Below are positions 32,277 through 40,302 of a stretch of 58,443 nt of DNA, in pieces. A model generated the notes under the pieces. It ran no database searches. It had not been told where the DNA came from and saw nothing but the letters and a program-made list of their open reading frames with translations. Within the stretch, counting starts at the first letter, position 1. Every line of letters starts with the position of its first letter. This stretch comes from Actinomyces sp. HMSC035G02. Lineage in GTDB: Bacteria; Actinomycetota; Actinomycetes; Actinomycetales; Actinomycetaceae. Where the stretch lies: NCBI GenBank assembly GCA_001838165.1, contig KV835910.1:46981-105423 (forward strand). Reading direction: 5' to 3'. A program made the position numbers and the translations under genes.

Positions 32277-32290
32277 GTTAAATATTTAAC
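32277..32290. promoter_or_regulatory. 14-bp palindrome upstream of the MFS gene
   Basis: GTTAAATATTTAAC is a perfect palindrome 43 bp upstream of ATG 32234, in the otherwise GC-rich gap. It looks like a repressor or activator site; no regulator gene is adjacent. Confidence 0.45.
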
Positions 32291-32373
32291 GCATCTCGAA
32301 CGCCGCAGGGGCTGGCGTGCACACATGTGCACTGGCTGGCAGCGCTCCTGACGCGCGAACTCCTCGACCGCGC

Positions 32374-35283
32374 TCACTCCTCGTCCGCGCGTGCCTCCAG
32401 CGCGTCCGCCGACGCCTCGCCAGTCGCGTTCGCGCTGGTCAGATCGCCGAGGCGTAGGTCGGTCAGGCGGTCGGCAAGAGGTGCCAGGTCCGGGTGGGAA
32501 ACCTTCTCAATCGCGGCAAGGTTGTGCGCAGAGAACGTTGTGACCCCATAGAGTGCACCGATGACCGATCCAGCAATCGCCGAGATGATGCCAGATTCTC
32601 CTCCGAGAGCCACAGACTGGAAAGCAGAAAACCTGTCGGAGAACTGAATGCTGACGGCACAGGCGGCCGGAACCGACTGCATCGGATCCGCCGACGTACC
32701 AACCTGATGACGCAAGCGTTCAAAGGTATCTTTTGCGAAGGTTGTGACGAGACCAATCGCCCTGCGGGTCTCGGCCAACACATTTGCTCCAGGGGTCGGT
32801 ATGCCGCGTGGAGGGAGAGTGGCCACGACTTCGCAAGCTGCACCGAGCAGAGACTTTTCGTTGCTGTTCCAGTCGAACTTCCAGTCCAAACCAAGTGACA
32901 CAGCCGCGGCGATCAGTGCTGCCGCCTGGAACTCCTGGCTTGTGAGGTCGTCGCTTCCGCAGGCCCGCCATACGGCATCGGCGAAGACTTCCGGATCAGC
33001 CGTCAAGGTCACGAGGCCGACAGGGATTGCTCGCAGAACGTAGCGAGAGCCCGCCAACCAATCCCCGTCCTCGGCCCTGGCCTCGTCCGCGGGCTCGGAG
33101 GGGGCCTCGCCCAGCAGTCGAGAGGTCGCCGCCAGGACTTCGCGCGTGATCTGCGTGATCCTCCCCGCAGGCGCACCCGGCATGGTGGGGTGTGACGAGC
33201 TGGCGTTCACCAGCTGGTCGCGTCCGTCGTACAACTTCGTGATTTCTTCGGGGGACATGCCCCGGACGGGAAGGGCGACCGCGTCTGCCACGGCGACTCC
33301 CGCCAACGCCCCGTAGATACGGTCGCGTCGTCTCATGTAGTCGTCTCCACGCTCCTTGAGGGCATTCGCCGCGGCCTCGATCTCCTCGCGCGTCGGGCAC
33401 GAGGCCGCGCCGGGCATGGTTGAGGCCAGCGCTCCGGCGCAATTCGCCAGAACGATGCTCCGCTCGAGGGAGCAACCCAGGGCGAAACCGGCCGCCAGGA
33501 CGCCCATGGAGGTGTGTAGCGCGCCGCGCAGATCAGTGGAGGTAACCGTGGGGGCAGGGAAACGGGTGGCCACCCTGTCGGACGAATACTCCTCGCCCGC
33601 CGCACGTGCGAGGTAGGACTCGTGTGTCTGGCCGCGGACCAGCGTGTTTTGATGGAACTCCCTCTGAACTTTGTCAGCACCGTGGCGAGGGTTTTTCGTG
33701 CAATCGCCGGACGGCCTCTCGTAGGAGACGCTCCGACACAGGCTCTCCGCCGAGTCATACCCCACCATGATCAGGACGTTGTCGTTGGGGAGGGAGTGCT
33801 GGCGGACGTGTCCTTGCGACGCGTCGAGGATGACGCGCACGTGATCGGGCAAGTGGGCGAGTGCATGCTCGCACGCCGCCAGAACGGCCTGAGATACGAT
33901 GCCGCCATCGACGTACAGCACATCCGAGGGGCCCAGCGTGCGGATCGCCTCATCCCACGCATCTTCGGGCATCTCCGTCATGCCCGAGCTCACGCTCGCA
34001 CCGTACTGTTTCAGAGGGGGCGACAGGAAGCCGTTGTCGCATCCTTCAACGCGTGGCCCAGCGTCGACGATCCCCGCGCGCGCCAAGGCCTCGGCGATGA
34101 TCGAGGCGCGTGGGCCCTGTCCGATCGGGCTGAGGGAGATGACCTCGACCCCCATGGCGCGGGCGGCGCACATCGCCGTGAAGGGCAGCGCGAGGTGGAC
34201 ATCCTCTCGGGTGGCCCACTCGTTCTCGGTGGGAGCGGTGTCGTCCTCGGATTGGCGGTCGAATCGGAGCAGAAGCTCGCTCATGACGACGACTCGCCCC
34301 GCGGGAGCGTTGCCGCGTGCCGCGCCCAGAGGGGTGGGCGCGCTTTCGGACTCAAAGGGGGCGTATCGGTTGAGGAGATCGGAATCGGGTTCCTCGAAAG
34401 AGGATGGCCCGCTCCTCGGCGGACGATCGGGAGCAAGCCCCGCCGCTCGACGGATCCACTCGAGGGGAGTGGGCGCGGACAGCACGAGGAGCTGGTCGGC
34501 GATCCCCAGAACGTCGACGTGCGACACCCCCTCGACGGGGATGACGTCGAGATCCCGCAGCGTCGTGCGGGTATCGCACACACCGGCCAACGCAGCGGAA
34601 ACAGCATCGTATAGCGCGGGGTCACCACTCCCCTCGCGGCATACGGGAGGCAACTCCTTCGCCCAGAGATAGAGGACCTGGAAGAAAGCCAGGGGGATGA
34701 TCCGGTGAGAAGGGGAGACATCGGCGAGTTTCTCCATGAGGACAGTCGTCCGTGTCCGTACGCGGACAAGTGGTGAGTGCGAGTTCGCTTGGACGTTGAG
34801 GGCGCGCCGGGTCGCAGTAAGGACATCGGGCCCTTCTTGGCTCTCTCCTCGTGGCTTCATCGCAGAGACGAGATCAACGGCGTCGCACAGGGTGGTGATG
34901 ATGGACCTGTTCCAGTTGTTGATGCGCAGGGACACCGCCGCGGCGAGGAGTGCGGCAGACTGGAATTCGTTGCGATTCGTACAACCGCAGGCGATCCACA
35001 CAGTCTCGGCCAACGCCTCGGGGTCGATCGTCGACATCGCGATACCGATGGGGACCGCGCACAGGAGTCTGTCGCGAGCACTCCCGGCCGGGACGCTCCA
35101 TTGACCCGAACGTATGGCGTGTACGCCGCCCGGGCCTCGTCGCAGCTGGTCGGCGACGGTCAGTGCCGACCTCAGCGCGTCCGAGACTGTGCCATCCGGA
35201 GAACCGGACGCGGCCTCATTCGCCGCGTCCGCGCGAACCATGCCGGCCAGTGCCCCGAGCGCGTAGGGAAGTCGTGGATCCAT
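32374..35283 (-). CDS. Three-domain ARH-PfkB-ARH protein, all catalytic motifs lost
   Basis: This is a 969-residue soluble protein, third gene of the ARH-PfkB operon. Residues 1-280 are an ARH-like domain without the metal-binding TDDT. Residues 328-642 are a PfkB-like domain, and 655-945 a second ARH-like domain. Fold markers survive (GALAG starts, FQSAALLAAAVSL, and GIVDAGPRVEGCDNG in the kinase part). The kinase signature DTNGAGD is DLRGALH (584-590), and the second ARH has TQIT (710-713) for TDDT and GGESGI (894-899) for GGDTDT. Neither ARH nor kinase catalysis is expected. AAGGAG precedes the start, 14 bp after the upstream gene. It probably arose by duplication of the upstream gene with an extra ARH unit. 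Confidence 0.85.
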   Translation of the reverse strand: MDPRLPYALGALAGMVRADAANEAASGSPDGTVSDALRSALTVADQLRRGPGGVHAIRSGQWSVPAGSARDRLLCAVPIGIAMSTIDPEALAETVWIACGCTNRNEFQSAALLAAAVSLRINNWNRSIITTLCDAVDLVSAMKPRGESQEGPDVLTATRRALNVQANSHSPLVRVRTRTTVLMEKLADVSPSHRIIPLAFFQVLYLWAKELPPVCREGSGDPALYDAVSAALAGVCDTRTTLRDLDVIPVEGVSHVDVLGIADQLLVLSAPTPLEWIRRAAGLAPDRPPRSGPSSFEEPDSDLLNRYAPFESESAPTPLGAARGNAPAGRVVVMSELLLRFDRQSEDDTAPTENEWATREDVHLALPFTAMCAARAMGVEVISLSPIGQGPRASIIAEALARAGIVDAGPRVEGCDNGFLSPPLKQYGASVSSGMTEMPEDAWDEAIRTLGPSDVLYVDGGIVSQAVLAACEHALAHLPDHVRVILDASQGHVRQHSLPNDNVLIMVGYDSAESLCRSVSYERPSGDCTKNPRHGADKVQREFHQNTLVRGQTHESYLARAAGEEYSSDRVATRFPAPTVTSTDLRGALHTSMGVLAAGFALGCSLERSIVLANCAGALASTMPGAASCPTREEIEAAANALKERGDDYMRRRDRIYGALAGVAVADAVALPVRGMSPEEITKLYDGRDQLVNASSSHPTMPGAPAGRITQITREVLAATSRLLGEAPSEPADEARAEDGDWLAGSRYVLRAIPVGLVTLTADPEVFADAVWRACGSDDLTSQEFQAAALIAAAVSLGLDWKFDWNSNEKSLLGAACEVVATLPPRGIPTPGANVLAETRRAIGLVTTFAKDTFERLRHQVGTSADPMQSVPAACAVSIQFSDRFSAFQSVALGGESGIISAIAGSVIGALYGVTTFSAHNLAAIEKVSHPDLAPLADRLTDLRLGDLTSANATGEASADALEARADEE

Positions 35284-35297
35284 GGGTTCTCTCCTTC

Positions 35298-37250
35298 TCA
35301 GGCCAGGTCGCGTGCCAGTAATTCGTCGGCGGCCGCCTCAATGGCGTCTCGCGCGGACAATGAGGTGGGGGTCGCCAGGGCGGCCGCGCAATTGGCGAAC
35401 AAAATCCCCCGCTCAGCCGGTATGCCGAGCGCGAGGGCAGCCGCCAGGGTGCTGGCGTGAACCCCTGAGGTCTCGACGGCTTGTTCCTCGGTCAACGAAG
35501 GTGCCGCAATGCGCGTGACAGCAGGACGGATGACTCGCTGATCGTCACGCGTCGGACGCGCGAAACACACCTCGCCGCTATTTGCACGCACCACGACGTG
35601 CCGCTGGGTCAACAGGGCCAAGGCTGACGCCTGATGCTCGAGCCGAGCCTTGTGGTCATAGAGGGGGGAGGAATAGGGATGCCCTGCAATGAAATACCGC
35701 AAGAAATCACTGCCTTGGGGTAACCGCGAGGCGCGCACCGAGATGATGAGGTTGTCGAGGGGGAGACCTGGCACGAAACCCTCGTGCGAAGAGGCATCGA
35801 AGACCACGCGGGCGTGCTCAGGCAGCCACCGCACGGCCTCGCTCAGCGCATGTGCGTAAGATTCGTCGGCGAGGAGAGACCCGTCGATGAATAGTACGTC
35901 CGAGGGGCCCATCGCCGCGATTGCTTGTGCCCACGTGCGGGCTGCATGGTCAGGCAGAGCAATGTTCGTCGAGATGTTCAGGCCCCGGCCGTCCTCGGTG
36001 GTGGCGTGCAGCTGGTATCGATTGTCGCCCTCCGCGAGGCGGGGGCCGGCGTCAACGATGCCCTCGCGCTCCAGGGCCTGTGAGAGTGCCCCGGCAATCG
36101 GACCTTGGCCGAGCGGGCACAGCGAGATAACCTGCACCCCCATGCGTTGCGCCGAGATCAGTGCACGGAATGTGCCTCCCGGGGACTGGCCAAGGTCCCG
36201 TGCCCAGACGTCGCTACCGAAGCTCGGATACTTCTCGGACCGCAGGGCATGATCCATGAGGAGTTCGCCGAGGACAAGCACTCGTCCGGGCTTGGTCTTC
36301 CCGCGCAGGGCGCCGAGAGGAGCGGGAGGGGCGACGGGCTCGAAGTAGCTCTGTCGGGAGCGGAGGGAGGAGGCCAGGTCGATGAACGAGGCCCGGGCTG
36401 GGGGTACACAGGACGAGATCTTCTCATCCGCATCGGGGATATAGTCCGGGTAGGGGACGCGCTGTGAGAAGTATTGTTCTGCGAAGTGCGTCAATTTCCC
36501 TGAGAAGGCGGCGTCGACCCGCGCGGACCCGTAGGGCTCAAAGAAATCGGCACCCCGAACGGAACCGACCAAGGCACCCATGAGGGCCATAATGGCGCGC
36601 TTTTGTGACCCAACGCGAAGGGGAGCAGACAGAAGGCGACTGTCCTGATAGTGCGAGGCCAGAGCAAAGGCCAGAGGGATGAGCTGAGTGACTGAAGCCG
36701 AGGCCCCGATCTGCGCAACCAAAAGGTCGATAGGGGAGTCGGCATACTCGTTAATCCCGCACGCCGTGTTCAGAGCTCTGCGCGTTGTTGCCAGCACGTC
36801 TGGTTCCGGGCTCCATGAGCCATACGACTCCATGGAAGTCGCAAGGTTGACGGCCCGGATGAGCGTTTCCTCGACACGGAAGTTCGCGCTGTCAATGCCC
36901 AGAGAGATTGCCGCCGCTACCAGGGCGGCCCCCTGAAACTCCGGACGTGTCATGTCGGAGAGCGCACAGTAGTCCCACACGGCGTTCGAGAATGTCTGGA
37001 GGTTGCCGGTCGGTGTCGCAATGCCTGCTTTGATGGCGGAGATGATCAGATCATACGATCGATTGTGGCTCCCGCCGAAGGATGCTTCGACGGGATTTCC
37101 GTCGGAATCATCGGCTGTGAGCAGCGTGAGGATACGTTCGCTGATACTTGTTGATTCCTCGATAGGATCACCGATTGTGTCTGCTGCGATCGAGTGGCCG
37201 AACGTCAGGCCTACCATTGCCCCGCAGGCCCGGTTGAAACGAAGATCCAT
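35298..37250 (-). CDS. ARH-PfkB fusion paralogue, both active sites degenerate
   Basis: This is a 650-residue soluble protein, second gene of the operon, starting 3 bp after the first gene's stop with GGAGGG upstream. The ARH half (1-240) keeps the fold pattern (FQGAALVAAAISLGID, DVLATTRRAL) but has no TDDT, and the late GGDTDT is VGSQKR (213-218). The PfkB half (322-650) keeps GGTFRALISAQRMGVQVISL and GIVDAGPRLAEGDN. Its catalytic signature is ETSGVHAS (593-600) instead of DTNGAGDA, and the NxxE motif is gone. It is likely a pseudoenzyme. The frame is long and intact, and its core motifs persist, so selection for a non-catalytic role is more likely than decay. Confidence 0.85.
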   Translation of the reverse strand: MDLRFNRACGAMVGLTFGHSIAADTIGDPIEESTSISERILTLLTADDSDGNPVEASFGGSHNRSYDLIISAIKAGIATPTGNLQTFSNAVWDYCALSDMTRPEFQGAALVAAAISLGIDSANFRVEETLIRAVNLATSMESYGSWSPEPDVLATTRRALNTACGINEYADSPIDLLVAQIGASASVTQLIPLAFALASHYQDSRLLSAPLRVGSQKRAIMALMGALVGSVRGADFFEPYGSARVDAAFSGKLTHFAEQYFSQRVPYPDYIPDADEKISSCVPPARASFIDLASSLRSRQSYFEPVAPPAPLGALRGKTKPGRVLVLGELLMDHALRSEKYPSFGSDVWARDLGQSPGGTFRALISAQRMGVQVISLCPLGQGPIAGALSQALEREGIVDAGPRLAEGDNRYQLHATTEDGRGLNISTNIALPDHAARTWAQAIAAMGPSDVLFIDGSLLADESYAHALSEAVRWLPEHARVVFDASSHEGFVPGLPLDNLIISVRASRLPQGSDFLRYFIAGHPYSSPLYDHKARLEHQASALALLTQRHVVVRANSGEVCFARPTRDDQRVIRPAVTRIAAPSLTEEQAVETSGVHASTLAAALALGIPAERGILFANCAAALATPTSLSARDAIEAAADELLARDLA

Positions 37251-37253
37251 CGG

Positions 37254-39374
37254 TCATCCCTCCTGTGCGGCCAGCGCGTCGGCGGCAGCTTCTATCTGGT
37301 CACGCGTCGGGCACGAGGCTGGCCCGACGACCGTCGTGGACAGGGCACCCGCGCAGTTGGCTAGCAGGAGCGCCCTCTCCAGGGGAATACCCTGTGCAAG
37401 TGCGGCCGCCAGGACTCCGGAGTGCGCGTCGCCCGCGCCGTTCGTGTCGATCGCCTCGACCCTTGGTGTTGGTATCGCGGTCACGTCATCCGCGGTGGTG
37501 TTCGTTGCCGGCTGTGCGGGCCTGCCAACATAAGCGCCCTCGGCACCTGCACGGACGAGAACGGGACGGCCTAGCAGGCCGAGCATCGCGCGGGCCGCTT
37601 CGCGAGGCTCACGGCACCGGTCACGAACACTCGCGTCACCTCTCTGGTGTGCGATCTCCTGGGCCTCCCTGTGGTTCATCGACACGATGACTCCGTCGGA
37701 GGGCAACGTGTCCGGGATGCCGATGATGGGGGAGACGTCCAGGACGACACGCACGCCTTCGGGCAGGACGCGCAGCGCTGCTTCCGCGGCCTCACGGTTG
37801 GCCGGGTGATCCATCAGGTAACCGTCGACGTAGAGCACATCGCCAGGGCTCATCGTGCGCACGAAGTCCGCCCACGCATTCGCGGGTGCCATCGTCTCGG
37901 CTCCCTTCGTGGAGATGAAGGTACGTTCGGCTCGGCTATCGATCAGAGCAATGCAGAAGCCGTTGTCCACACCCTCCACTCGGGGACCGGCGTCGACGAT
38001 TCCCTCGCGCGCGAGGGCCTGCTCGATGAGCGAGGCGTTGGGGCCCTCGCCGATTGGACTGAGGGAGATGGCCTCGGCCCCCATGCGGCGTGCCGCCACG
38101 AGCGCGTTCAAACCGCCACCCACATGGGGGCCCTTGTCGTTCACCCACTTGGTGTGGGTGCTGTAGAACTCAGTCGTCATCGTGAGTACGCGGTCCACGA
38201 GGATCTGCCCCATGAGGACGACGCGGCCGTCCGAGGGTGTGGCCGTCGGGGACGAGGCTGTGGTCTCCTCAGTGGGTCGGGTGTCCGTTGGCGCATCCAC
38301 GGTGGTTGACGTCGCGGGCTTGGAGGCTGCCTGCGTGTCCGCTGAACCCCCGCTGGGCCCGCGCAGCGAGAGCATCGCTGTGGCGGCCTCGGTCAAGTGA
38401 AGTCCGGACGCGCTCTCTACCTGTGCGAGCATGGTGGCATCGAAGGCTTCGACACCGAGTAAACCGCCCAGGATTGCGCCCGCGATCGCGCCGATCGTGT
38501 CGGTGTCCCCACCGATGTTGGCGGCGTCCAGGAGGGCGCGGGGCGAGGGGTCGCGCGCGAGCAGGGCAAAAGCCATGGGGATCGCGTGCGCCGAGGCGAC
38601 GGATGTGCCCACCTGCTCGATCAGGTGCTCCAGGGAGGAAGATACGGGGTTGGCGACCAGCTGCATTGCCCTGCGCGTCGCCGCCACGACGTCCGGGTCG
38701 GGGGTCCACGCTCCCCGCTCGGGCAGGGAATCGACGTAGGTGAGCGCCTTCCACAGCAGGGCCGTCATGTCCGAAGGAGATGGAGTGTCCCAGTCGATCC
38801 CAAACGACACGGCCGCCGCTACGAGGGCGGCCGACTGGAAGCCCTGGTGCGTCGCGTGGGTGAGCTGGCAGGTAGACCATACGGAATCCGCGAACACTTC
38901 CGGATCCTCCGTCGAGACCGCAATACCAATCGGGGTGACTCGCATTGCCGCGCCGTTCGTCGTGCCCATGCCTCGTACGCGCAGGGGGTCCTCGCCCAGC
39001 CGCACGCGCTCCAGAGCCGCCTTCGATGACGGGCCCAGCAAGTCAAGCGACCCCTGGGCCTTCATCCATTCCTCCCAGTTCAGCAGCTCACGCGCGAAGC
39101 CGCCTAGCTCCAAGGTCACGCCGCCCGCAGAGGATCCTTCGCCTCGTCCCAGGAAAGACGCGAGCGCAAGCGCCTGATACGTGTCATCTGTCGTCGACCC
39201 GGCGGGCATCCCCGGCGCGTAGGGCTGGGAGGCGTCCCCGTCCACGAGGCCCGTAATACGCCCGTACACCGCGCGGATCTGCTCCGGGGACATCGCCTGC
39301 GTCGGCATGCCCAGCGCGTCTCCGAGAGCCAGGCCCGCCAGGGCACCGTACGCGCGAGAAAGACGAGGATCCAT
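37254..39374 (-). CDS. ADP-ribosylglycohydrolase-PfkB sugar kinase fusion (catalytically intact)
   Basis: This is a 706-residue bifunctional protein, first gene of the operon. The ARH domain (1-335) has GALAGLALGDALGMPTQAMS, metal-binding TDDT (62-65) and the second metal motif GGDTDT (288-293), as in DraG/YegU hydrolases that cleave ADP-ribosyl or related N-glycosidic bonds. A 50-residue Thr/Pro/Ala linker follows. The PfkB domain (383-706) has GGGLNALVAARRMGAEAISL, a NHRE (567-570) phosphate/metal motif, and DTNGAGDAHSG (643-653) with catalytic D649. In E. coli the separate genes yegU and yegV are neighbours, so this is a natural fusion. It suggests a hydrolase releasing a ribose-type sugar or nucleoside for the kinase. 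GGAGG precedes the start. Confidence 0.9.
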   Translation of the reverse strand: MDPRLSRAYGALAGLALGDALGMPTQAMSPEQIRAVYGRITGLVDGDASQPYAPGMPAGSTTDDTYQALALASFLGRGEGSSAGGVTLELGGFARELLNWEEWMKAQGSLDLLGPSSKAALERVRLGEDPLRVRGMGTTNGAAMRVTPIGIAVSTEDPEVFADSVWSTCQLTHATHQGFQSAALVAAAVSFGIDWDTPSPSDMTALLWKALTYVDSLPERGAWTPDPDVVAATRRAMQLVANPVSSSLEHLIEQVGTSVASAHAIPMAFALLARDPSPRALLDAANIGGDTDTIGAIAGAILGGLLGVEAFDATMLAQVESASGLHLTEAATAMLSLRGPSGGSADTQAASKPATSTTVDAPTDTRPTEETTASSPTATPSDGRVVLMGQILVDRVLTMTTEFYSTHTKWVNDKGPHVGGGLNALVAARRMGAEAISLSPIGEGPNASLIEQALAREGIVDAGPRVEGVDNGFCIALIDSRAERTFISTKGAETMAPANAWADFVRTMSPGDVLYVDGYLMDHPANREAAEAALRVLPEGVRVVLDVSPIIGIPDTLPSDGVIVSMNHREAQEIAHQRGDASVRDRCREPREAARAMLGLLGRPVLVRAGAEGAYVGRPAQPATNTTADDVTAIPTPRVEAIDTNGAGDAHSGVLAAALAQGIPLERALLLANCAGALSTTVVGPASCPTRDQIEAAADALAAQEG

Positions 39375-39389
39375 GCTGCACCTCCGAAC

Positions 39390-39405
39390 GCGGGCGCGCG
39401 CCCGC
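39390..39405. promoter_or_regulatory. 16-bp GC palindrome upstream of the ARH-PfkB operon
   Basis: GCGGGCGCGCGCCCGC is a perfect palindrome just before the ribosome site of the first gene. It could be an operator or a leader hairpin; GC content makes chance symmetry more likely than for the next site. Confidence 0.35.
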
Positions 39406-39422
39406 AGATAGCGTGAACGCCC

Positions 39423-39434
39423 CGGAACGTTCCG
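39423..39434. promoter_or_regulatory. 12-bp palindrome CGGAACGTTCCG, candidate operator
   Basis: This perfect palindrome lies between tRNA-Lys and the ARH-PfkB operon, 49 bp upstream of the operon start codon. It is a plausible operator for the operon or part of the tRNA's 3' region. Confidence 0.4.
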
Positions 39435-39444
39435 AGGCGACCAG

Positions 39445-39516
39445 TAGGCCCAGGGGGACTCGAACCCCCAACCTACGGATTAAAAGTCCGCTGCTCTACC
39501 ATTGAGCTATAGGCCC
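39445..39516 (-). tRNA. tRNA-Lys (anticodon TTT)
   Basis: This is a complete 72-nt cloverleaf. The D-stem is GCTC/GAGC, the anticodon loop CTTTTAA gives TTT, and the T-stem GGGGG/CCCCC encloses TTCGAGT. The acceptor GGGCCTA pairs with TGGGCCT using two G-U pairs. CCA is not encoded. It is on the same strand as, and 71 bp upstream of, the ARH-PfkB operon, so read-through is possible. Confidence 0.92.
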
Positions 39517-39547
39517 AGCAGCCCCATTGTAGGAGGAAGAAGTCCCC

Positions 39548-40177
39548 ATGGCCCAATCGAAGATGCCGCGACGCCCCGCGATGCTCGACGCCGCCAGGGC
39601 TGACGCCATCATTGGCGACGAAGACCCCGCGGCCACCGCGGCCGTTGCGCACACCGCTGCCTGGGCCCTCATGGGCGTGGGCGACGAGACCTTCACCGAC
39701 GCCGACGTCGCGCGCCTGCGCGAGACCGTGCGCACTAGCGGGGTCGACACGATCGCGCACGTGTGGTCGCGCAGCCCCGAGTTCACCCTCCCCGGGGCGC
39801 TGTGGCGCGTCTACCTGCTGCACGAGTGGTACCACCGCGATCCGCTCCTGGTCGCCGAGCGCTACGCCGAGGGGTCGCGCGCCCCCATCATCCAGGGCCT
39901 CGAGGCCCCCGTTGAGCTGCGGCCCCTGAGCCTCATCATGGAAGAGGTCGATTCGCTGCTGCGCGGCGACCTCACCGACGACGATCTCGAGTACGTGCTC
40001 GGCGAGGCCTCCCGCGCCATGCGCGTGCTCGCCGCCGGCGAGGCCGGGGCCCTGTGGATCGAAGACCCCGCCGACCCGCTCGCCCACCGCGTCACGATGC
40101 GCCACTCCGCGCTGCTGGTCACCGCCGACGAGCTCGACGTCGCCGCGCGCGAGGCGGCCGTCGGCACCCTCGATTGA
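39548..40177 (+). CDS. Conserved actinobacterial protein of unknown function
   Basis: This is a 209-residue soluble protein. AVAHTAAWALMGVGD, VDTIAHVWSRSPEFTLPGAL and WRVYLLHEWYHRD form a helical pattern I associate with a widespread but unnamed actinobacterial family. The second half (IMEEVDSLLRGDLTDDDLEY) is also helical. No catalytic motif, metal cluster or membrane segment was seen. AGGAGGAAG lies 8-15 bases before ATG 39548. A MutT1-like gene follows in the same direction after 125 bp. Confidence 0.7.
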   Translation: MAQSKMPRRPAMLDAARADAIIGDEDPAATAAVAHTAAWALMGVGDETFTDADVARLRETVRTSGVDTIAHVWSRSPEFTLPGALWRVYLLHEWYHRDPLLVAERYAEGSRAPIIQGLEAPVELRPLSLIMEEVDSLLRGDLTDDDLEYVLGEASRAMRVLAAGEAGALWIEDPADPLAHRVTMRHSALLVTADELDVAAREAAVGTLD

Positions 40178-40289
40178 CCCCTCTTTCGTAGCGTCGGTGC
40201 TGATCCCGGCGTGCTCTGGATGGACCCTCGGCGGGCCAGAACCGGGGTGACGTGGCGCGCCCATCAGGGCACGGGCGCGCGCGGGCGAC

Positions 40290-40295
40290 TACCCT
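40290..40295 (+). promoter_or_regulatory. -10 element of the MutT1-like gene, leaderless arrangement
   Basis: TACCCT ends 7 bases before ATG 40303, with no Shine-Dalgarno between them. Confidence 0.4.
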
Positions 40296-40302
40296 GGTCC
40301 CT

